64,000 bases of DNA, taken from the NCBI RefSeq assembly GCF_024584805.1, contig NZ_CP075715.1, positions 4,766,526 to 4,830,525 on the forward strand, given 5' to 3'. The notes under the pieces were generated by a model. It was not told the DNA's origin, searched no databases, and worked only from the letters and a program-made list of their open reading frames with translations. Both the position numbers and the translations under genes were made by a program. Positions 39,749-48,500 of the stretch are shown one piece after another; the stretch's first letter is position 1, and each line of letters opens with the position of its first letter. This stretch comes from Streptomyces sp. FIT100 (GTDB lineage: Bacteria > Actinomycetota > Actinomycetes > Streptomycetales > Streptomycetaceae).

Positions 39749-39968
39749 GAAGACCTCAGTGAAGTCTGGCGCACCGCGCATCGCGCGATACGGAGTCTGG
39801 TGGGCCAACCCGGCTGTGGAGTCACGGGTGTGGCCGTTGTTTCGCATGCATGACCTGTGACCAGTGGGATTGGTTGCACGGAAACTCACGCAGACTTTAT
39901 GTGACCTGCATCACGTGCCTGTGGCATGTGCCACCCATGGTGGCGACAGGAACGGGCAGTGGACGCAC

Positions 39969-40002
39969 AAGGGCCCCGCGACGTCCCGTCCGCGGGGCCC
40001 TT
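39969..40002. terminator. Strong hairpin in the gene-poor stretch
   Basis: A 12-bp perfect stem (AAGGGCCCCGCG with CGCGGGGCCCTT) around a ten-base loop. It resembles a terminator but is not next to a gene end, so it could end an unrecognised small RNA. Confidence 0.55.
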
Positions 40003-40301
40003 GGCGGACGGCACCGGCGTCAGGGCAGCGCCGGTGCCGAGGGGCGGCGCCGGAGGGTTGCGCCGCTCGTGTGGGGGATGGGGGGACCGGTGGGCGCGGG
40101 GAGGCGCGCGCAGTGGTCGGACCAATGGCGGTGGCGTGGGGGTGGCTGCATCGTGCTGGACGGCCGTCGCCCGCGCAATACCTTGGACGGAACGGGCCTG
40201 CCGAGCGCGGTCGGCCCCGGGCGTCCCCGGAGCCGACCGCCTGGGGTGACCGGGCTGCTGTCCCCTGCCGACCGGTCACGCGCGCCGGGGCGAGGTCCCA
40301 C

Positions 40302-40320
40302 GACGTACCTGCGGTACGTC
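40302..40320. promoter_or_regulatory. GACGTACC-N3-GGTACGTC inverted repeat
   Basis: A perfect 8-bp inverted repeat spaced by TGC, 139 bases beyond the chorismate mutase stop. It looks like a transcription-factor site, but its target gene is unclear. Confidence 0.4.
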
Positions 40321-40458
40321 ACACGCCCCAGCGGAGCCACGCGTGGTTCTTCCTTCGGGGCCCGCCCCTGGCTGGCACGGACATCGGGACCAACGAAGGC
40401 CCGTCCGATGCGGTCACGCGCCGTACGGGTGAGAGCGGGTCCGTACGCGCGTTCTTCC

Positions 40459-40773
40459 TCAGATGCGGCCCCGGCACAGCTCCAGGAGCGTCATGGCCAG
40501 CGCCGTACCCGGCTTGCCCAGCGCATCCCTGTAGTGGCCGAGCACCTCCATCTCGCGCGAGAGGTTCACACGGCGGCCGCCCGAGGTGATGCGGGCCTCC
40601 TGGATGACGGCCGAGACGGCCATCCGTTCCTGGACCAGGCCGATGATGTGGTCGTCGAGGGCGTCGATGCGTTCGCGGGCGCCGTTGATCACGTGCGCGG
40701 CCTCGTCGGTGCGGGCTCCGGTCTCGGTGACGGAGGTGACGGGGGTGACGGAGGTGACAGGGGTGGCGGGCAT
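40459..40773 (-). CDS. Chorismate mutase (AroQ type)
   Basis: A 104-residue AroQ-type mutase converting chorismate to prephenate, the first step to Phe and Tyr. Residues 1-20 are a short PVTSVT repeat. The core INGARERIDALDDHIIGLVQERMAVSAVIQEARITSGGRRVNLSREMEVLGHYRDALG carries the expected Arg, Lys/Arg and Glu pattern on helix 1. ATG 40773 follows AAGGAG. Upstream are a leader peptide and hairpin, so its transcription may be attenuated. Confidence 0.92.
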   Translation of the reverse strand: MPATPVTSVTPVTSVTETGARTDEAAHVINGARERIDALDDHIIGLVQERMAVSAVIQEARITSGGRRVNLSREMEVLGHYRDALGKPGTALAMTLLELCRGRI

Positions 40774-40829
40774 GGGAGGGCTCCTTGGGTGGAGGCCCCG
40801 GGACGAGCGACCGGTCCGGGAAACACAGT

Positions 40830-40857
40830 GCGCCCCGGGCCTGTCGGCCCGGGGCGC
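40830..40857 (-). terminator. Candidate attenuator hairpin upstream of chorismate mutase
   Basis: GCGCCCCGGGCC at 40830-40841 pairs with GGCCCGGGGCGC at 40846-40857 around a TGTC loop. On the minus strand it is followed by ACTGTGTTTCCC. It lies between the leader-peptide stop (40881) and the chorismate mutase start (40773). A CCCGGGGCC segment 3' of it could form a competing pair with the 5' arm. Confidence 0.6.
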
Positions 40858-40880
40858 CTGGGAAGTCGCTTGTCAGTTGC

Positions 40881-40952
40881 TCAAGCAGCACGACCATGGC
40901 AGCCGGCGGGCCGGGTGCCATAGGTAAAGACGAAGGTCGTGTGCGTGCGCAT
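40881..40952 (-). CDS. Candidate leaderless leader peptide with Phe/Phe/Tyr codons
   Basis: A 23-residue ORF whose first twelve residues are MRTHTTFVFTYG, giving two Phe and one Tyr within five codons, the end products of the downstream enzyme's pathway. Its ATG lies seven bases after a good -10, so it would be translated from a leaderless transcript. Then comes a strong hairpin and chorismate mutase. The arrangement is that of a classical amino-acid attenuator. I know of no description of this one, and its function is inferred. Confidence 0.55.
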   Translation of the reverse strand: MRTHTTFVFTYGTRPAGCHGRAA

Positions 40953-40959
40953 GGGGGCC

Positions 40960-40988
40960 AGTATGCCCTCTGCCCCCGCCGGTGCCAA
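40960..40988 (-). promoter_or_regulatory. Promoter of leader peptide and chorismate mutase
   Basis: On the minus strand, TTGGCA (40983-40988) and CATACT (40960-40965) are spaced by 17 bases, a good match to the HrdB consensus. The predicted start is at or next to the leader-peptide ATG at 40952. Confidence 0.7.
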
Positions 40989-41096
40989 TCCGGGTTCGGA
41001 CGGTTCGGACGGTTCGGACGACGAAGACGGCGGTGCGGACAGCGGTGCGGGCGACGATTCGGATGGTGAGACGAAAGAGCCCCTGTCCGCCGCCGG

Positions 41097-41102
41097 TAGA
41101 AT
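41097..41102 (+). promoter_or_regulatory. guaA -10 element
   Basis: TAGAAT, an excellent -10, lies 43 bases upstream of the GTG of guaA at 41146. No good -35 is visible, so an activator or an extended -10 may be used. Confidence 0.6.
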
Positions 41103-41145
41103 CGACAAATAGAGACCCTCCCACCACCGCCGGAAGGCCGCCGTA

Positions 41146-42750
41146 GTGTCCTCAGCGTCCCCCGCTGCCGCGCCCGACATCGCCAACCCGGACGTAGTCC
41201 TCGTTGTCGACTTCGGCGCGCAGTACGCCCAGCTCATCGCCCGCCGCGTCCGTGAGGCCCGCGTCTACAGCGAGATCGTCCCGTCGACCATGCCGGTGGC
41301 GGAGATGCTGGCCAGGAAGCCCGCGGCGATCATCCTCTCCGGCGGCCCCTCGTCCGTGTACGAGGAGGGCGCCCCGCGCCTGGACCGGGCGCTCTTCGAG
41401 GCCGGCGTCCCCGTATTCGGCATGTGCTACGGCTTCCAGCTGATGGCGCAGACCCTCGGCGGTACCGTCGACAACTCCGGTGCCCGTGAGTACGGCCGTA
41501 CGGACCTGCACGTCTCCAAGACCGGGTCCACGCTCTTCGAGGGCACCCCCGCCGAGCAGGCGGTGTGGATGTCGCACGGCGACGCCTGCTCCGCCGCGCC
41601 CGAGGGCTTCACCGTGACCGCCTCCACGGACGTCGTTCCGGTCGCGGCCTTCGAGAACGACGAGAAGAAGCTGTACGGCGTGCAGCACCACCCGGAGGTC
41701 ATGCACTCGACCTACGGCCAGCAGGTCCTGGAGCACTTCCTCTACCGGGGCGCCGGCATCGAGCCGACGTGGACGACCGGCAACGTCATCGAGGAGCAGG
41801 TCGCCGCGATCCGCGAGCAGGTCGGCGACAAGCGCGCCATCTGCGGGCTGTCCGGCGGGGTCGACTCGGCCGTCGCCGCCGCCCTCGTGCAGAAGGCCAT
41901 CGGCTCCCAGCTGACCTGCGTGTACGTCGACCACGGCCTGATGCGCAAGGGCGAGACCGAGCAGGTCGAGAAGGACTTCGTCGCCGCGACCGGCGTCTCG
42001 CTGAAGGTCGTCGACGCGCAGGAGCGGTTCCTCGCCGCCCTCGCCGGGGTCTCCGACCCCGAGGAGAAGCGGAAGATCATCGGCCGGGAGTTCATCCGGG
42101 TCTTCGAGCAGGCCGAGGCCGAGATCATCGCCGAGGCGGGCGCGCACGGCGACCAGCCGGTGAAGTTCCTGGTGCAGGGCACCCTCTACCCGGACGTGGT
42201 GGAGTCCGGCGGCGGTACCGGCACCGCGAACATCAAGTCGCACCACAACGTGGGCGGCCTGCCCGAGGACCTCGAGTTCGAGCTCATCGAGCCGCTGCGC
42301 AAGCTCTTCAAGGACGAGGTCCGGATGGTCGGCCAGGAGCTCGGCCTGCCGGCGGAGATCGTCCACCGCCAGCCCTTCCCCGGCCCCGGCCTCGGTATCC
42401 GTATCGTCGGCGAGGTCACCAGGGAGCGCCTGGACCTGCTGCGCGAGGCCGACGCGATCGCCCGCGAGGAGCTGACCGCCGCCGGGCTCGATCGCGAGAT
42501 CTGGCAGTGCCCCGTCGTGCTGCTCGCCGATGTGCGCTCGGTGGGCGTGCAGGGCGACGGGCGGACGTACGGGCACCCGATCGTGCTCCGCCCGGTGTCC
42601 AGCGAGGACGCCATGACGGCGGACTGGACGCGGATGCCGTACGACGTGCTCGCGAAGATCTCGACCCGGATCACCAACGAGGTCGCGGACGTGAACCGGG
42701 TGGTGCTGGATGTGACCAGCAAGCCGCCGGGCACCATCGAGTGGGAGTGA
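41146..42750 (+). CDS. guaA: GMP synthase (glutamine-hydrolysing) GuaA
   Basis: A 534-residue enzyme turning XMP into GMP. The N-terminal glutamine amidotransferase has the nucleophile Cys94 in GMCYGFQ and GVQHHPEV; the synthetase domain has the LSGGVDSAVAA P-loop; the C-terminal dimerisation domain ends with PPGTIEWE, the family ending. It completes the GMP branch with guaB. GTG 41146 is chosen. It is divergent from the chorismate mutase leader. Confidence 0.98.
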   Translation: MSSASPAAAPDIANPDVVLVVDFGAQYAQLIARRVREARVYSEIVPSTMPVAEMLARKPAAIILSGGPSSVYEEGAPRLDRALFEAGVPVFGMCYGFQLMAQTLGGTVDNSGAREYGRTDLHVSKTGSTLFEGTPAEQAVWMSHGDACSAAPEGFTVTASTDVVPVAAFENDEKKLYGVQHHPEVMHSTYGQQVLEHFLYRGAGIEPTWTTGNVIEEQVAAIREQVGDKRAICGLSGGVDSAVAAALVQKAIGSQLTCVYVDHGLMRKGETEQVEKDFVAATGVSLKVVDAQERFLAALAGVSDPEEKRKIIGREFIRVFEQAEAEIIAEAGAHGDQPVKFLVQGTLYPDVVESGGGTGTANIKSHHNVGGLPEDLEFELIEPLRKLFKDEVRMVGQELGLPAEIVHRQPFPGPGLGIRIVGEVTRERLDLLREADAIAREELTAAGLDREIWQCPVVLLADVRSVGVQGDGRTYGHPIVLRPVSSEDAMTADWTRMPYDVLAKISTRITNEVADVNRVVLDVTSKPPGTIEWE

Positions 42751-42870
42751 CCTCCTTCCGGTAGACCGACATCGACGCCGTCGCCCGTTCCGTCCGGGCG
42801 GCGGCGCCGTGTTTGTTGAAGGGCGTTGCATCTCTGGTCAGTTGAGGTGACCGGCGGTACCTTCCGCCGC

Positions 42871-43710
42871 ATGACGGAGACGCCCGCCGAAATGCCGGTC
42901 GAGACGCCGACACTGCAGACACCCCTGCCCGTTCCCGAGCCGGTCCCCGTCGATCAGCTCGACTTCGCCATGCCGCCGGTGCACGACTCGGCGGCCGACG
43001 AGCGGGCGTACCGCAGACAGCGCATCGCCGCAGCGCTCAGGCTCTTCGCGCGGTTCGGGTACGAGGACGGCGTCTCCGGGCACATCACGGCGCGCGACCC
43101 CGAACTCCAGGACTGCTTCTGGGTCAACCCCTTCGGGGAGCCCTTCGCCACGATGACCGCGCGCAAGCTGGTCCTGGTCAACGGGCACGGAGAGGTCGTC
43201 CTGGGCACGCGGCGCGTCAACCAGGCCGCGTTCGCCGTCCACGCCGAGGTGCACCGGGCCAGGCCGGAGGTCGTCGCCGTCGTGCACACGCACTCGGTGC
43301 ACGGCCGGGCGCTCGCCGCGCTCGGCGAGCTGCTCGACCCGATCACCCAGGAGGCGTGCGCCTTCTACGAGGACCACGCGCTGTACGACGCCTACACCGG
43401 CGTGGCCGTGGACGCCGACGAGGGCAGGCGCATCGCCGCCGCGCTCGGCGGGAACAAGGGCATCGTCCTGCGCAACCACGGGCTCCTCACCGTCGGCGAC
43501 TCGGTCGACGCGGCCGCCTGGTGGTTCCACTCCATGGAGCGCTGCGCGCAGGTCCAGCTCACGGCCCGGGCCGCCGGAAAGCCCGTCCGCATCGACCACC
43601 GCGACGCCGTCGCCACCCGCGAACAGCTCGGCAGCGACCTCGTCGCATGGATCAGCTACCAGCCGCTGTGGCGACGGATCGTTGCCGCCGAGCCCGAACT
43701 CATGTCGTAG
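42871..43710 (+). CDS. Class II aldolase/adducin family protein
   Basis: A 279-residue protein with a Pro-rich N-terminus of about 45 residues. The adducin fold shows GHITARDPELQDCFWVNPFGEPFATMTARKLVLV and the metal-binding HTHSVHG with a later His in LRNHGLLTVG. Known relatives are fuculose-phosphate aldolases and epimerases, but the substrate cannot be named here. GTG 42826 upstream is also in frame. No good ribosome site precedes ATG 42871. Confidence 0.87.
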   Translation: MTETPAEMPVETPTLQTPLPVPEPVPVDQLDFAMPPVHDSAADERAYRRQRIAAALRLFARFGYEDGVSGHITARDPELQDCFWVNPFGEPFATMTARKLVLVNGHGEVVLGTRRVNQAAFAVHAEVHRARPEVVAVVHTHSVHGRALAALGELLDPITQEACAFYEDHALYDAYTGVAVDADEGRRIAAALGGNKGIVLRNHGLLTVGDSVDAAAWWFHSMERCAQVQLTARAAGKPVRIDHRDAVATREQLGSDLVAWISYQPLWRRIVAAEPELMS

Positions 43711-43833
43711 TACGTCAATTTGATCGTGGGCCAATCACCCGCACACCGCCTTGCCGGTGCGTGCAAGAGCCCGTACGTGCGGCACAATTCCTTGGAATCA
43801 CAAGGTCGTTGCTCTGATCGAAGGGGCGTCGCC

Positions 43834-45099
43834 GTGGCGGTGCAGGAAGCGGAACAGAGCGTGCACGGAGGTGGCTGCACCTGCGGCGACTGCCCGCACG
43901 GCGTACACGCGGGCCATCGCCGCGCGGTCGCCGAGTTCGTCGCGCGGCGCGACGAACTCGCCTCGGGGGAGGGGCTGCCGGTCAAGGTCGCGTACTCCGA
44001 AGGCGCGTCACGCCAGTGGATCTCCGACGAGCTGACCGAATCGGCCCGTGCCGTCGCCGAGCGCAGCCGGGCGGCCGGCCATGCCTGGCTGGTGCGTATC
44101 TGGCGGCGCTCCCTGCTGGCGCTGTGGGGAGTGGCCGGCCTCCTCTTCGCCGTCCAGGCCGCGACCGCGGTCGGTGCGGGCTGGACCGTGAACCGCACGG
44201 CGGGCCTGGCCGGCGCCGTGTGCCTCGCCGCGCTGCTCACCGTCGCCGCCTGGCTGCACCGCTCGCACGGCGGGCTGCTCGCGCCGCTGGTCGGCGAGGA
44301 CAACCGGCTGTCGACGTCGAGGTCGGTCGCCGCGGCCTGGTTGCTCCTCACCGCGTACGCCGTGCTGTTCCTCGCCTTCCGTCTGGCCTTCGCGGCTCCC
44401 GGGCCGGGTCGGGGCGCGGCCTCGTCCGGCCTCGGGCTCGGCCGCGGCGCCGCCGTGCTGACCGTCGTCGCCGTCGTCTGCCTGGTCGCCGTCGTCGTGG
44501 GCCGCGTCGTCACCGTGCGGATCGTCACCCAGCGCCTCCAGAAGGTGCAGGCCGACCGCCCGCACCCGGCCGATCTGCTGTGCGACGACTCCGGCCGCGG
44601 CAGCTTCCCCGACACCCAGTACGTCCTCGTCAGCACCACCGCCCTGACGTACGCCGCGGTCCTGCTCGCCCGCCGCCCGGAAGCGCTGCCGCAGCTGCCC
44701 TGGGGGCTGGCGGTGCTGGTCCTCGTCTCCGCCGCCGTCTATCTGGCCGGGAAGTACGCGGAGGGCGGCAGGCCCGTCGTCCTCTCCGTCGTCCGGGCGC
44801 GCGAGCCCGGCGACCTGGACGGCCCGATCCGCACGGGCGACGACATCGAGATCCGCGGCGCCGGCTTCGTCCCGCCGGGAGCGGGCTCGCCGGACCGGTT
44901 GGCGCGCATGACGGTCCGTATCGGCCCGGTCCATGTCCATGTACCGCTGGTCCCGGTGCCCGGCGGCTTCACCAACCCCACCGACACGAGCATCACGGTC
45001 CCGGTCCCGGCCGACGTCGAACCGGGCCGCGTCGATGTGCAGGTGGTGACGGCGTCCGGGGCGGAGTCGAACCGGGTGGCGATCGACGTCACCGACTGA
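43834..45099 (+). CDS. Multi-pass membrane protein with Cys-rich N-terminus and TIG/IPT domain
   Basis: A 421-residue protein, GTG 43834 behind AAGGGG. Residues 11-25 contain GCTCGDCPHGVHAGH, a Cys/His cluster that may bind a metal. Five or six hydrophobic segments fall between about residues 90 and 310. The last 110 residues (EIRGAGFVPPG...TDTSITVPVPADVEPGRVDVQVVTASGAESNRVAIDV) fit an IPT/TIG immunoglobulin-like domain. Its role is unknown. The Trypco1-like gene starts 109 bases later, so it may belong to the conflict locus. Confidence 0.75.
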   Translation: MAVQEAEQSVHGGGCTCGDCPHGVHAGHRRAVAEFVARRDELASGEGLPVKVAYSEGASRQWISDELTESARAVAERSRAAGHAWLVRIWRRSLLALWGVAGLLFAVQAATAVGAGWTVNRTAGLAGAVCLAALLTVAAWLHRSHGGLLAPLVGEDNRLSTSRSVAAAWLLLTAYAVLFLAFRLAFAAPGPGRGAASSGLGLGRGAAVLTVVAVVCLVAVVVGRVVTVRIVTQRLQKVQADRPHPADLLCDDSGRGSFPDTQYVLVSTTALTYAAVLLARRPEALPQLPWGLAVLVLVSAAVYLAGKYAEGGRPVVLSVVRAREPGDLDGPIRTGDDIEIRGAGFVPPGAGSPDRLARMTVRIGPVHVHVPLVPVPGGFTNPTDTSITVPVPADVEPGRVDVQVVTASGAESNRVAIDVTD

Positions 45100-45208
45100 C
45101 GCCCAATTCCCCGGATAAACCCGACAGTTGCCGTTCCCCCTGAGTACGATTTCGACGGTCGGCGCCCTTCGCGGTGCGAGTCGAGAGTGACAGGATGTGG
45201 GACGGCGT

Positions 45209-45592
45209 ATGACCGTGCAGGACGACGGCAGGCGGACGGTTCTCCCCGCGCCCCGACTGGAGATCCTCGTCGACGCCGAGGGCCTCGACGAGCTCGACCA
45301 GCCGGGCGGCGGGCTGACCAAGGGCTTCCGCCGGCCAGGCCGCGACACCATCGCGTCGGTCACCGTCGCCACGGACCACGTCGCCAGGAACGTCGAGAGC
45401 GCGGTCGCCGCCGTCCGGCAGATCTTCGAGCGGGTTGCCCACGCCGACTCGGCCTTCCCCCTGCGCGAGGTGCAGGTCTCGTTCGAGATCTCCGCGAAGG
45501 GCGGCTTCCAACTGGTGGGTACGAGCGAGGTGCAGGGCAAGGGCGCCATCACGCTGGTCTTCGGAGCGGCGGCCGACCGGGCACAGGGCTAG
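45209..45592 (+). CDS. Trypsin-co-occurring domain (CU044_2847/Trypco1) protein
   Basis: A 127-residue protein. The pattern LREVQVSFEISAKGGFQLVGTSEVQGKGAITLVF near the C-terminus matches the actinobacterial CU044_2847 family, also called Trypco1, described in the computational literature as an adaptor in multi-component conflict systems with caspase- and trypsin-like proteases. ATG 45209 is chosen. The next gene begins six bases after its stop, so the two are surely co-transcribed. Confidence 0.8.
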   Translation: MTVQDDGRRTVLPAPRLEILVDAEGLDELDQPGGGLTKGFRRPGRDTIASVTVATDHVARNVESAVAAVRQIFERVAHADSAFPLREVQVSFEISAKGGFQLVGTSEVQGKGAITLVFGAAADRAQG

Positions 45593-45598
45593 CCAGAG

Positions 45599-48500
45599 GT
45601 GGGCACCCACAGGGCCCTGCTGCTGTTCGTACCTCGTTACGACGCCGACGAGTGGCCGAACCTCGACTACCTGGACGGCGAGTACGAAGACGTCCGGGCG
45701 GCGCTCGTCGATCAGGGTTACGAGATCGACGAGGGGAGCGGATGCGGCGAGTTCCGGGCCGTACAGCTCGTGGTGAGCATCGGCCGGTTCATCGCGGACG
45801 CCCGGCGGGGCGAGCGGCTGCTCGTCTACCTGAGTGGACACGGCTTCTCCTACGGCGGGCGGCACTGGTTCGCCGGTGCGGACTCCCATGTCGAGCTGCT
45901 CAACGAGCAGAGCCTGACTGCCACGAACGTCAGGCTGGGCGACGACTGGGCGAGGAACGCCGCCGCCACCGTCCAGGTGATGTTCGTCGTCGACGCCTGC
46001 CGGGATCGGCTCCCGCTGCCCGGCGAAGGCCGTGGCAGCCAGGTGGGTTCATTCCCCGAGGTGTCCCGCGGGACGGACCGGCTCAGCTACTTCATGGCGT
46101 GTGCGCCGGGTGGCACCGCCGGCGTCGCGGGAGACGCGGCAGGGCCCGATGGCCAGTACAGCCTGTTCACCCAGGCCCTGCGGGAGGTGCTGGCCGACGC
46201 CCAGGGAGAGCTCCCTGCCGACCGGCTGCGCGATCTGATGGCCCCGGCCATGGAAGACCTGCGCACCCGGCAGCGGAACCCGCCGAAGAAGCAGGAGCCC
46301 CGGCTCAGCGGCGAGAGGGGATCACCACGTTTCCCCGTGCTGCCCGTGGCCCGTACCAGCGCCGGTGAACGGCGCGTCCGGCTGCTGCGCGAGCATCCCG
46401 TCTGGGAGGGGACGACGGACCAGGCGGAGGCCGCCGAACTGCGGGCGGAGGCCGAGACGGTCGTCGCATCGCTCACCACCTGGCTTCAGCAGCAGAAGGA
46501 AGCTCTGGAGGAGGACCCCTGGCTGGACTGGGAGGCCGACCAGCGCGCGGCGGAACGTCTCACGGAACTCCTGGCCTCCCTGCCCGAGGAGGTGCGGTTC
46601 TCCCCGGCCGAAGCGGCGCTCCTGGCTCTGGGGCCCGCCCTGTTCCACGGTTTCCGGGTGCGGCTGTTGGCCCGCGCCGACCGGGACATCGGCTCGGGGT
46701 GGCTCCAGTACCCCCGGCTGCACCGGCAGGCAGTGATGACGACCGACCCGAGCAGGCGGGCGCGGGACCGCAGGGTCGTCGAGGCATGGGTGCGGCACCG
46801 GACCCACGCCACGCCGGGCGATGTCCAGCGGGACGCGTTGGACCAACTGCATCGCTTCCTGATGCCGGTCCTGGCCGGCACGGACGCTCTGGGAGACCTG
46901 TGCGCCGTCCAGCGGATCGCCTGGCTGTTCCGCGCGATGCAGCACGGGGGCGGTGCGCTGGCCGGTCCGTCGGCCGAGGCGCTGGCCGGTCCCGTGGGCG
47001 ATGCCGACTTCCGCCCGCAGACCGTCGGCATGCTGCTGTGCGCCGCGCAGATCATGGCCCTGGACCGATACGAGATGCCGGCCGTCCTGGTCGAGCACAT
47101 CGGAGGCCACGGCCGCATCGGTCTCGCTCACGTCCGGCGAACGGTCGAGAACGCGAAGTGGAAGATTCCGCGGGGGCCGGACGAGGGCAGCGCGGCGCGG
47201 CTGTCCGCCGAATGCGGTCACCAAGCGGTGATGGTGGCTCTTCAGGAACGGGTGAAGTTCCTCGACGGTCTTCTCTGCGCCGATCTGGCCGTACCGGGTC
47301 TCACCGGTCTGCCGACCCGGGCTTCGGGCGTCGAGGTGCTGCCGGAGCGGGACCCCGGAAGCAACGAGTACAAGTTCTTTCCCGTCGCCACCCGCTTCGG
47401 TCTGGACGGGACTCGTGTACGCGACCTCCTGGTGGGCGACCAGCTGTATCCGGACCGCTATCTCGCGGTGCGCGAGCTGTACCAGAACGCCATGGACGCG
47501 TGCCAGGTGCGGCGGGCACGGGAACACGTCATCCGGTGGCCCGGGGGGCCGGAGTTCGACGGCCGGATCAGGATCGTGCAAGGCGCCCAGGGAAACCGGA
47601 GATACCTGGACTGCTACGACAACGGCTCCGGGATGGGGCGTGGTGAACTGCTCGGCTCCTTCGCCCAAGGGGGAGTCAGGCTCGCCCATCTGGCGACGTT
47701 CCAGGCGGAGCGTATGAAGTGGGAGAGCCTCGGCATCAGGTTCCACCAGAACAGCCGGTTCGGTATCGGCGTGCTGAGCTACTTCATGCTTGCGGAAGAG
47801 ATCGAGGTGATCACCCGCCAGTTCAAACCGGGCGGCAAGGCGGGGCAGGCACTCCAGGTGACCGTCGCGGGTCCCGACCACCTCTTCCAGATCAAGCCGT
47901 ACGAACCCGACGAGCACGGGGACGTGCTCGAAGGAGCCTGCGGAACGAGGATCCGCTGGTGGCTGCGTGAGGATCTGCCCGATTTCTCCTGCGTACGCGC
48001 CCTGCGCTCGGTGTTGGGCGTCGCCGAGTTCCACACGTTCGCGAAGTACGGGGAGGACGAGGAGGTCTGGGAGCCCGACGAGTACGTCAGCCGTCCGGAC
48101 ACCGGCACGGCCCCGGCCATCGACGCCACGGGCACGATCGTGCCGGGAGGCAACGGTGAGGTGTTCTGGTGCGAGCACGGCGGGGCGCTGCTCGTGGACG
48201 GCATCGCCGTGGAGGGCCGCTGGTTCGTGACCGACGAACGGACCGGGGAACGGCGTTCCGTCGCACCCATGCAGATACAGGGCGCCGTGATCAACCTCAG
48301 GGGTCCGGTGGTGCGCACGGCGGACGGTGAGAAGCCGCCCAGGCTCTCGGTGGACCGCAGTCACGTCGTGGACGAGGTCACGGAGAAGGTCTTCGCACTG
48401 CTGCGCAGGCGGAAGGACGTGGAACGCCTGGCCGGAAGCGAGCTGCTCTCGCAGAGCTGGCTCTTCGACCTGGCGGACGGTGAGGCGCGCCTGGCCGACG

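Larger units (their letters stand above)
39749..40458. other. Gene-poor stretch with palindromes and one terminator
   Basis: This 710-base stretch holds no convincing gene: the open frames lack ribosome sites and codon bias. It contains GTGGCA-TG-TGCCAC at 39921-39934, a strong hairpin AAGGGCCCCGCG / CGCGGGGCCCTT at 39969-40002, and GACGTACC-TGC-GGTACGTC at 40302-40320. It includes the upstream region of the LAETG gene (39749 to about 39950) and the downstream side of chorismate mutase. Confidence 0.6.

Noticed and set aside
39864..40589. Plus-strand ORFs of 241 and 357 codons
   Set aside because: No ribosome site, odd composition (many Cys, Trp, Arg) and overlap with chorismate mutase on the other strand.
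40963..41112. A 49-codon Asp/Gly/Ser-rich ORF before guaA
   Set aside because: Third-position GC is lower than in true genes here, it overlaps the opposite promoter, and the TTCGGACGG direct repeats explain its composition.
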